DNA of 9,830 bases, from contig JAFAOZ010000173.1 in NCBI GenBank assembly GCA_019247395.1, positions 1-9,830 on the forward strand, in the 5' to 3' direction. Of the stretch, positions 1-5,345 are shown piece by piece (positions within the stretch are counted from its first letter, which is position 1; every line of letters starts with the position of its first letter). Below the pieces are notes generated by a model. It saw nothing but the letters and a program-made list of their open reading frames with translations. It was not told the DNA's origin and did not search any database. The position numbers and the translations under genes are program-made. The stretch comes from Vulcanimicrobiota bacterium (GTDB lineage: Bacteria > Vulcanimicrobiota > Vulcanimicrobiia > Vulcanimicrobiales > Vulcanimicrobiaceae).

Positions 1-141
1 GATATCGGAACCGGCGCCAACCTGCGACGCAGCGTACGGCGCTCCGGGTTGCATCGACGGGACGGCGCCGTTGTTGCTGCACGCGGCCACCGAAACAACT
101 GCGATCAAGGCGAGCGCCGCGCGCTTGGTATGGGACGACAT
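1..141 (-). CDS. Partial lipoprotein, N-terminal 47 residues only
   Basis: An open frame starts at ATG 141-139 and runs off the left edge, so the C-terminal part is missing. The N-terminus has a basic n-region (HTKR), a hydrophobic stretch (AALALIAVVSVAA) and a lipobox ending VAAC, with the modified cysteine at about residue 21. A polar Ser/Asn/Gly/Pro-rich linker follows. This is a typical lipoprotein signal peptide, so the mature protein should be lipid-anchored in the cell envelope. A Shine-Dalgarno-like GAGG lies 6 nt before the ATG (minus strand, 148-151), which supports this start. It is too short to be picked up as a full ORF. Nothing in the visible part identifies the function. It could be a binding protein or, like the gene at 5346-6470, a beta-propeller, but that is a guess. 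Confidence 0.7.
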   Translation of the reverse strand, partial: MSSHTKRAALALIAVVSVAACSNNGAVPSMQPGAPYAASQVGAGSDI

Positions 142-237
142 GAATAACCTCATTGCTGTAGCTCTAGCTCTTGGGATAAAAGCCCTTCGAATCGCCTTTT
201 TGGGCGCCCTGCTAGAACAAGCGACCAACGTCACCTT
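142..237. other. Intergenic gap, permease end to lipoprotein start
   Basis: This 96-bp stretch lies between the permease stop codon and the lipoprotein start, both on the minus strand. It is less GC-rich than its neighbours. It should hold the lipoprotein promoter and perhaps a terminator for the rel cluster. I see only a short 4-bp stem (CGCC/GGCG around an A-rich loop, minus strand) and an imperfect A-run/T-run pairing. Neither is a convincing terminator, and no promoter hexamer pair stands out. Confidence 0.4.
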
Positions 238-981
238 TTACAAATGCATTCGCACAAAGAATACTATAGTCATCGCGCTACCGATTGCGACGACGAGCGC
301 GCGCGCGACGCGCTGCGGAACGCGCCGAAAGAAACGCGCACCAAAATAGCCGCCAAGCAACGCGACGGCTGCCATCGGCAGTGCGAACCGCCAGTCGATG
401 ATTCGTGCAATCACGAAGGGCACGAGCGCAACGCCATTGATGGTAACCGAAAGTAAGTTCTTAATCGCATTTTGTGCATTGAAGCTTGGCAAGCCCGAAA
501 AGGCGAGCACGGCCAGCATCACGATACCCATCCCGGCCCCGAAATATCCGCCGTAAATTGCGACCAAAAACTGCACGGCGATCTGCCATGCTGCGTGCCG
601 CGGAGCCACTTTATTCTTGGGCATCAACCAGGGACTCGCTGCAAAAACGAGTGTGGCAAAGAGCAGAAGCCACGGAATCAAACGCAGGAAGAGCGCTTGG
701 GGCGTGACGAGCAACAGACACGCTCCGATAAGCGACCCGACGACGCTGACGGCGATGACCGGCGCGAGTAACGCGCGATGCTCACGCAGTTCCTCGCCAT
801 AGCCGCGCGCGCTCCCAATGTTGCCGACCCACAAAGCGGCATTATTGGTAGCGTTGGCCGAGATCGCCGGAACGCCGGCGAAAATCAGAGCCGGAAAGGA
901 AAGGAAACTGCCGCCGCCGGCGACGCTGTTCATCGCGCCCGAGACGAAAGCAACGACGACCGGAACGATATTGTGAATCAG
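238..981 (-). CDS. TauE/SafE-family membrane permease (probable CTG start)
   Basis: This is an integral membrane protein of the TauE/SafE (DUF81) family, whose members export sulfite, sulfoacetate or related organic anions; the substrate here cannot be read from sequence. It shows the family's two-fold repeat. An N-terminal helix carries a GGGSF turn and is followed by a TNN motif; the second half starts with GGYFGAGMG. About eight hydrophobic segments are spread over the roughly 247 residues, the usual family length. The first ATG (931-933) would cut the first helix in half. In-frame sequence upstream (IVPVVVAFVSGA) completes that helix, but it holds no ATG, GTG or TTG. The best start is CTG at 981-979, giving a CTGA overlap with the rel stop, as in ATGA-coupled genes; ATT 978-976 is the next choice. 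It ends at TAA 240-238. The family call is firm; the start is uncertain. Confidence 0.85.
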   Translation of the reverse strand: MIHNIVPVVVAFVSGAMNSVAGGGSFLSFPALIFAGVPAISANATNNAALWVGNIGSARGYGEELREHRALLAPVIAVSVVGSLIGACLLLVTPQALFLRLIPWLLLFATLVFAASPWLMPKNKVAPRHAAWQIAVQFLVAIYGGYFGAGMGIVMLAVLAFSGLPSFNAQNAIKNLLSVTINGVALVPFVIARIIDWRFALPMAAVALLGGYFGARFFRRVPQRVARALVVAIGSAMTIVFFVRMHL

Positions 982-3140
982 AGTGCGGTGCGCTCGCGCT
1001 TCGTTACGCGATAGACTCGCCGAACGTTCTTGAGCATTTCGAGCTTCGTCAGCAGTTTGTGCAAGTGATCGAGATCGCGAATCTGTACCGTCAGGCTCGC
1101 CACCGCGACGCCTTCCTTACGAACGCGCGCGTTCACGGAGCTCACTTGGGTTTTGAGCTCGGCGAAGACCGCCATGATGTCCTGCAGCAGCTGCGAGCGA
1201 TCGTCTGCCTCGACTTCGATGTCGACGCCGTGCGTCAGTCCCGCGTCGTCGATCCACTGCGCTTGCAGAATCCGCTCCGGCGTTGCGTTCATGAATGCGA
1301 CGTTCGGACAGTCTGCACGATGGACGCTGACGCCCCGCCCAATCGTGACGTAACCGATGATCGGATCACCCGGCACCGGAGAGCAGCACTTCGAAAGCCG
1401 AACGAGTACGTCGTCCACTCCCGCGATCCGGACGCCGCTTGTACGGCGAACCGTCTTGCGAGGCGAAGGACGGCGGCCAATCTTCGTGAGATCGACGACG
1501 TTGTCGTGCTTGAGCTCGTCGCGCAAGCGGTTGACGACGGCCTGCGCCGAAGCGTCGCCGAATCCGATGGCGGCGTAAAGGTCGGTCGGCGTGCTGTAGT
1601 TCAGCCGGGACGCGATGCGTTCCAAAAGCGCGCCGCGCGCCACGTCGGTGCGCAAACCCGCGCGCGCAAGCTCTTGCTCGAGCATTTCCTGACCGGCGAG
1701 CACGTTCTCTTCACGCCGCTCCTTGCGGAACCATTGCTTGATCTTATGCTTCGCGCTCGACGTCTTGACGATGGAGAGCCAGTCGAGCGACGGCCGTCCG
1801 CTCGACTTGTTGACGAGGATCTCACAGATGTCGCCGTTTTGCATCGCATAATCGAGCGGAACGATCCGGCCGTTGGTCTTGGCTCCCACGCAGTGATTAC
1901 CGACGTCGGTATGGACTTGATACGCGAAGTCGAGCGGCGTACCGCCGGCCGGAATCGAATAGACGTCGCCGCGCGGCGAAAAGACGAAGACCTGCGAATC
2001 GAAGAGATCGAGTTTGAGGTTCTCCATGAAGACGCGCGAGTCGCGCATGTCCTTCTGCCATTCGAGCAGCGCGCGCAGCCAAGAAAGCTTGTTCTCGAAC
2101 TGATCGGCCTTGCCGCCTTCCTTGTAGCGCCAGTGCGCGGCAATGCCGTACTCGCTGGTACGGTGCATCTCCCAAGTTCGAATCTGAATCTCGAGGGGGT
2201 CGCCGCTCGGGCCGACCACCGTCGTGTGCAGCGACTGGTACATATTCGGCTTGGGCATGGCGATGTAGTCTTTAAAGCGGCCGGGAAGCGGCGTCCACAT
2301 GGCGTGAACCGCACCGAGCGCCGCATAACAATCCTTGACCGTATCCACGATGATTCGAATCGCCGTGAGATCGTAGATCGTCGAAAATTCTCGCCCTTTG
2401 CTGATCTTCGAATAGATTGAGTAGAAGTGCTTCGGCCGGCCCTGGATCTCGGCGTTGATCTTGAGTTCTTTAAACTCGTCGCGCAGCCGCGCTATCGCTT
2501 TTTCGACATCCGCTTCGCGCTCGCGGCGCGTCTTGGCGACGCGCTCCACGATGTCGCCGAACGAGGCCGGCTCGAGGTAGCGCAAACACTCGTCCTCGAT
2601 CTCCCACTTGATCTTCCAAATTCCAAGGCGGTGGGCGATCGGAGCGTAGATGTCGAGCGTTTCGCGAGCGATGGCCTGTTGCTTGGCGAGCGGGAGGCTC
2701 CCCAGCGTTCGCATGTTGTGCAGGCGGTCCGCCAGCTTGATGATGATGACACGGATATCTTTGGCCATCGCCAAAAACATCTTGCGCAGGTTCTCGACCT
2801 GTGCGTCTTCTTTAGACTGATAGGGAATGCGCGTGAGCTTGGTAACGCCTTCGACGAGCCGGGCAACCTCGTCGCCAAACTGCTCGCTGACTTGCTCGCT
2901 CGTGATCGACGTATCTTCGACGACGTCGTGAAGTATGGCGGCGGCAATCGTCGCGGGATCGACTTCGAGCTCGGCTAGAATTCCGGCGACGGCGAGCGGG
3001 TGCTCGATGTACGACTCGCCGGACGCGCGACGCTGACCCCGGTGAGCGGCGTCGGCGAGCTCGTAGACGCGCGTCAGCCATTCTGAGTCCACGGAGGGAT
3101 CGTAGCGGCGGACGCGTTCGATGAGGTCGCCAATGGTCAT
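978..3140 (-). CDS. rel: Bifunctional (p)ppGpp synthetase/hydrolase, Rel/SpoT type
   Basis: This enzyme makes the alarmone (p)ppGpp from ATP plus GTP/GDP and hydrolyses it, controlling the stringent response. It is a complete 720-residue RSH protein. The HD hydrolase domain has H47, HDVVED at 71-76 and D138 in LADRLHN. The synthetase domain (about 235-345) has IYDLTAIR with D257, GRFKDYIA at 287-294, YQSLHT at 301-306 and E317 in LEIQIRT. A TGS domain follows (about 383-445), then a helical region, a Cys motif CCSPVPGD (585-592) with H607 and C611, and a C-terminal ACT domain (about 638-712). The intact HD box and the RFKD signature (RelA-only enzymes have ExDD) both indicate that it is bifunctional. 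The ATG at 3140 is preceded by AGGGG with a 5-nt gap. It lies 11 nt after the secreted-protein gene and overlaps the permease. No key residue appears lost. Confidence 0.97.
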   Translation of the reverse strand: MTIGDLIERVRRYDPSVDSEWLTRVYELADAAHRGQRRASGESYIEHPLAVAGILAELEVDPATIAAAILHDVVEDTSITSEQVSEQFGDEVARLVEGVTKLTRIPYQSKEDAQVENLRKMFLAMAKDIRVIIIKLADRLHNMRTLGSLPLAKQQAIARETLDIYAPIAHRLGIWKIKWEIEDECLRYLEPASFGDIVERVAKTRREREADVEKAIARLRDEFKELKINAEIQGRPKHFYSIYSKISKGREFSTIYDLTAIRIIVDTVKDCYAALGAVHAMWTPLPGRFKDYIAMPKPNMYQSLHTTVVGPSGDPLEIQIRTWEMHRTSEYGIAAHWRYKEGGKADQFENKLSWLRALLEWQKDMRDSRVFMENLKLDLFDSQVFVFSPRGDVYSIPAGGTPLDFAYQVHTDVGNHCVGAKTNGRIVPLDYAMQNGDICEILVNKSSGRPSLDWLSIVKTSSAKHKIKQWFRKERREENVLAGQEMLEQELARAGLRTDVARGALLERIASRLNYSTPTDLYAAIGFGDASAQAVVNRLRDELKHDNVVDLTKIGRRPSPRKTVRRTSGVRIAGVDDVLVRLSKCCSPVPGDPIIGYVTIGRGVSVHRADCPNVAFMNATPERILQAQWIDDAGLTHGVDIEVEADDRSQLLQDIMAVFAELKTQVSSVNARVRKEGVAVASLTVQIRDLDHLHKLLTKLEMLKNVRRVYRVTKRERTAL

Positions 3141-3145
3141 AGGTG

Positions 3146-3150
3146 CCCCT
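3146..3150 (-). promoter_or_regulatory. Ribosome binding site of rel
   Basis: AGGGG on the minus strand lies 5 nt before the rel ATG and fixes that start. Immediately upstream, 3156-3151 reads as a perfect TATAAT on the minus strand and overlaps the stop codon of the preceding gene. If it worked as a -10 box, the transcript would begin only about 4 nt before the ATG and would exclude this ribosome binding site. It is therefore more likely a coincidence. Confidence 0.6.
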
Positions 3151-3151
3151 A

Positions 3152-3649
3152 TTATAACGCTTGGGGCTCCGTCGGTGTCGGCGCCGGCGATGGGGCCGGG
3201 GTCACGTTCTCGACGTCCAACCGGTCTTTGAAGACGATCGAGGCGATTTTACCGTCGGACTGCAGCGCGAGCCAGAGGTAGACGTTTCCCTCAGTGCAGC
3301 GCATTTGATAGATGTAGCCGCTCAACTGCGGCATCTCCGGGTTGATCCATCGCCCAATGTAGACCATGTCGGTGAGGGCCCCGAGCTGCCCTAGCGCGTG
3401 GGCCGTGTCGGCAATTTTGCTGTCGGTGAGCTTTTCAACGGTTTCGGGCGCGTACAGGCTTTTGTTGACCGAGCCGGCCTGCCACTGCACGAACTGCTGC
3501 CGCGCGATCTTGGTGATCGCCGGATCCGCAACCGGCGTCGGAGTCGGGGCGGGCGTGGAATGGGGCCGCGCTAATCCCGTCGCCGGGCCGGCGATGACGA
3601 GCGCGAGTGCAGCGCACGCGACCGCCGCGATCAGCGCGTTAGTACGCAA
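3152..3649 (-). CDS. Secreted protein of unknown function between apt and rel
   Basis: I do not recognise this 165-residue protein. It starts with a signal peptide (basic start, hydrophobic core about 5-26, likely cleavage after GLA at 27). A Pro/Thr linker follows (TPAPTPTPVADP, 32-43), then a compact domain (about 44-146) with a helical start (ITKIARQQFVQWQAG) and a beta-rich second half (SGYIYQMRCTEGNVYLWLAL, then DGKIASIVFKDRL). A second Pro-rich tail (TPAPSPAPTPTEP) ends the protein. The domain layout, with a short helix set followed by a curved sheet, recalls NTF2-like or DUF3887-type folds; this is a weak guess. Only one cysteine remains after cleavage. The start is TTG 3649, overlapping the apt stop by 11 nt without a clear Shine-Dalgarno, so translation probably depends on coupling to apt. 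The TAA at 3152-3154 lies 11 nt before rel. Confidence 0.7.
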   Translation of the reverse strand: MRTNALIAAVACAALALVIAGPATGLARPHSTPAPTPTPVADPAITKIARQQFVQWQAGSVNKSLYAPETVEKLTDSKIADTAHALGQLGALTDMVYIGRWINPEMPQLSGYIYQMRCTEGNVYLWLALQSDGKIASIVFKDRLDVENVTPAPSPAPTPTEPQAL

Positions 3650-4151
3650 CGAAGGAAACGATCTCGGCGCCGCCGAGCTGTTCGCGCCCGCGCAGCGCAG
3701 TCAACTCTACCAGGAATGCAAAGGCTTCGACTCGCGCGCCGAGACGCTCTAAGAGGCGTCCGGTCGCCGCTGCGGTACCGCCCGTAGCCAGTAGGTCGTC
3801 GACCACGAGCACGCGTTCGTCGCGCGCCAATGCGTCGGAATGGATCTCCAACGAATTCGTGCCGTACTCGAGCGCATAGTTTTCGATCAGCTTCTCGTGC
3901 GGAAGCTTTCCAGGCTTGCGGACGGGGATGAATCCCGCGCCGATTGCGTAGGCGACCGGCGCTCCGAAGATGTATCCACGCGACTCAATCGCGACGACGT
4001 GATCGATGCCGCGGTCGCGAAAACGCTCCACGAAAAGGTCGATCGCAGCGCGAAACCCTTGCTTATCTTTCAGCAACGGGGTAATGTCACGGAAAAGGAT
4101 CCCTGGAATCGGAAAATCCGGGATCGCTCGAATTAAGGCTTCGATCTCCAC
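3639..4151 (-). CDS. apt: Adenine phosphoribosyltransferase
   Basis: This cytoplasmic purine-salvage enzyme converts adenine and PRPP to AMP and pyrophosphate. The 170-residue length is normal for bacterial APRT. Visible signatures are the N-terminal DFPIPGILFRDITPLL (12-27), the ESRGYIFGAPVA segment (56-67), the flexible-loop region VRKPGKLPHE (77-86) and the PRPP-binding loop VLVVDDLLATGGTA (114-127). The start is GTG 4151-4149; no ATG is available nearby, and this start aligns with the short Bacillus-type N-terminus. No Shine-Dalgarno is visible upstream, so initiation may be leaderless or weak. It is the first gene of the apt, secreted protein, rel, permease cluster. Proximity of apt to rel is common in bacteria and fits a link between purine nucleotide supply and (p)ppGpp. 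Confidence 0.95.
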   Translation of the reverse strand: MEIEALIRAIPDFPIPGILFRDITPLLKDKQGFRAAIDLFVERFRDRGIDHVVAIESRGYIFGAPVAYAIGAGFIPVRKPGKLPHEKLIENYALEYGTNSLEIHSDALARDERVLVVDDLLATGGTAAATGRLLERLGARVEAFAFLVELTALRGREQLGGAEIVSFVAY

Positions 4152-4201
4152 GTGGTCCGGGTTGGAGCCGGGGGGTCGAATGGCCTGCAGAAAGGACTGA
4201 C
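4152..4201. promoter_or_regulatory. Short divergent intergenic region
   Basis: Only 50 bp separate the starts of apt (minus) and the small secreted gene (plus). Both transcripts should begin here or inside the opposite gene. The plus-strand gene has a Shine-Dalgarno AAAGGA at 4191-4196, 5 nt before its ATG. I see no convincing -10/-35 pair on either strand. The segment is G/C-rich with a run of six G (4170-4175). Confidence 0.35.
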
Positions 4202-4507
4202 ATGAAGAGACCGCAAGCCCTTGCCGCCGTAACGGCTGTGCTTGCCGCGAGCTTCACCGCACCTGCACTCGCAGGCGGACAAGGCACTACCAACACCATT
4301 CTCTTGAGCACCGCAGCTGCCGCCGGTACGGTACCGCTCGTCGTCAACTACAACCACAAGAAGCGCGAAAAGCGCGCGGAGCAACAGGAAGTCGACCGCC
4401 GCCAAGACGCGTACCGTGACTGGTACTACCATAAATACGGCTACTATCCGACCTACGATCAGTTCAAGCAGTGGTACGTCCAGACGTACAATACGACTCC
4501 TGAGTAA
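4202..4507 (+). CDS. Small secreted Tyr-rich protein with duplicated 17-residue motif
   Basis: This 101-residue exported protein belongs to no family I can name. A signal peptide (MKRPQ, hydrophobic core, likely cleavage after ALA at 24) is followed by a second hydrophobic stretch (about 32-48), which may be a membrane segment. Next come a strongly charged KKREKRAEQQEVDRRQ segment (53-68) and an aromatic C-terminus. The C-terminus holds two copies of the pattern D-x-[YF]-[RK]-x-W-Y-x3-Y-x3-P, at residues 69-83 and 86-100, with an exact period of 17. The ATG at 4202 has a good ribosome binding site (AAAGGA, 5-nt gap), and a strong terminator follows 13 nt after the stop, so it is probably transcribed alone. 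A cell-surface or periplasmic structural or binding role is possible, but nothing shows it directly. Confidence 0.75.
   Translation: MKRPQALAAVTAVLAASFTAPALAGGQGTTNTILLSTAAAAGTVPLVVNYNHKKREKRAEQQEVDRRQDAYRDWYYHKYGYYPTYDQFKQWYVQTYNTTPE
4469..4505 (+). repeat. Second copy of internal W-Y-x3-Y-x3-P protein repeat
   Basis: The last codons of the small secreted gene repeat the residue pattern encoded about 51 nt earlier (roughly 4406-4450). At the protein level D69-x-Y-R-x-W74-Y-x3-Y79-x3-P83 recurs as D86-x-F-K-x-W91-Y-x3-Y96-x3-P100. The similarity is at residue level; the DNA itself has diverged, so this is an old duplication or a structural constraint rather than a recent tandem repeat. Confidence 0.6.
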
Positions 4508-4520
4508 GCACCGTCGGTCA

Positions 4521-4558
4521 AACGCCGAGCCTTTCCATCACGAACGGCTCGGCGTTTT
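4521..4558 (+). terminator. Rho-independent terminator after the small secreted gene
   Basis: This is a perfect 11-bp inverted repeat: AACGCCGAGCC at 4521-4531 and GGCTCGGCGTT at 4546-4556. It encloses a 14-nt loop and leads into a TTTT run (4555-4558). It lies 13 nt after the stop at 4507. The T-run is on the plus strand only, so it should stop transcripts from the 4202-4507 gene. It also lies inside the extended open frame of the next gene, which argues that the true start of that gene is downstream of the hairpin. Confidence 0.88.
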
Positions 4559-4583
4559 CTTTGGAACCGTCGCGGGACGGCGA

Positions 4584-5342
4584 TTGGCCGTCGCCTTTGC
4601 GATTTCTATCGCATTGCATGAAATCGTTGCGGGTGCGATTCCGTCAACGCGCCGGCAAACGCCCCCGCATGAGATCGTGTCGAGCGCACGCGTCCTACGC
4701 GTTACGCTTCGTACGTCGCCGCCGCCGAGCGCAAAACCCGCACTGCAACGAATCGTCACCCCGCCACCGGTGCCGGTGCAGCAACGCCGCATCGCCGTTA
4801 CATCGATTGCTCGATTCGCCGCGTATGCGCCGCGTCGCGCGCAGGTTCACCGCGCGGCATCGCACGTTGCAAGCGAGACGCGACCGGTATGGGACATTCC
4901 AGCGGACGCCGCGCACAAAGGCATCGCGACGGCCGGCGCCGGCCAAACCGAAGGCGGCGGAGCGGGCGAATCGCAAGCAAGCGGCGCGGCGCCGGGCGGC
5001 GAGCAGCCGTGCGGCTTCGTGACCTTCTCCGATCCTCACGGCTCGCACTTCGACGCACGAACGCGTGGGTTTTGGGTGGACATTCGAATGGCGGTGCACT
5101 TTGCCGACGGATCGTCGCAATCGATCATTCTCGACTATCCGTGGTACTATGCGAGCGAAGCCGCCAATCCGTGGTCGGACGCAAACCTACGCGACCCGAG
5201 TTTTCCCACGCGTTTCCAAACGCCGCCGCCGAGTAAAGCTTGGAGCGAGCCGCCGCTCGTGCAATACGTCGTCGCACACAGCACGCCCAACGGCATGACG
5301 TTGCTCAAAGACTGTCCGGCGTCGCATGAACAGGAGGAGTGA
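4584..5342 (+). CDS. TonB-like membrane-anchored protein with Pro-rich linker
   Basis: About 252 residues from TTG 4584, the only usual start codon between the upstream terminator and the hydrophobic anchor; GGGA at 4574-4577 lies 6 nt before it. The open frame extends back to 4416, but that part overlaps the previous gene and the terminator. The N-terminal helix (AVAFAISIALHEIVAGAI) carries S-x3-H (S8, H12), the spacing of the functional Ser/His pair in TonB and TolA anchors that talk to ExbBD/TolQR. A basic, proline-rich segment follows (about 21-100), then a Gly/Ala-rich linker (about 112-142) and a compact C-terminal domain (143-245) bounded by C143 and C244, possibly a disulfide. The C-terminal domain (FWVDIRMAVHFADGSSQSI) is only faintly like TonB_C. 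It is likely an energy-transducer or envelope-spanning protein; exact function unknown. It is co-transcribed with the next gene (3-nt gap). Confidence 0.65.
   Translation: MAVAFAISIALHEIVAGAIPSTRRQTPPHEIVSSARVLRVTLRTSPPPSAKPALQRIVTPPPVPVQQRRIAVTSIARFAAYAPRRAQVHRAASHVASETRPVWDIPADAAHKGIATAGAGQTEGGGAGESQASGAAPGGEQPCGFVTFSDPHGSHFDARTRGFWVDIRMAVHFADGSSQSIILDYPWYYASEAANPWSDANLRDPSFPTRFQTPPPSKAWSEPPLVQYVVAHSTPNGMTLLKDCPASHEQEE
5332..5337 (+). promoter_or_regulatory. Consensus Shine-Dalgarno of the propeller lipoprotein gene
   Basis: A perfect AGGAGG lies inside the last codons of the TonB-like gene, 8 nt before the ATG at 5346. It fixes that start and shows that the two genes are read as one unit. 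Confidence 0.85.
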
Positions 5343-5345
5343 ACG

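Noticed and set aside
71..349. Plus-strand open frame across the lipoprotein start and the permease end
   Set aside because: It is antisense to two supported minus-strand genes; the translation has no signal or domain and no ribosome binding site.
1059..2420. Long plus-strand open frame (453 codons) opposite rel
   Set aside because: It lies entirely antisense to the well-conserved rel gene. Its translation is Arg/Asp/His/Val-rich with no domain, a common shadow in GC-rich DNA.
4521..4558. Terminator hairpin as a bidirectional terminator also serving the minus strand
   Set aside because: The T-run follows the stem only on the plus strand, and no minus-strand gene ends here.
4730..5000. CGCC-rich stretch as a simple sequence repeat or CRISPR-like array
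   Set aside because: The repeats are irregular and are explained by Pro, Ala and Arg codons in the TonB-like linker; there is no constant repeat/spacer spacing.
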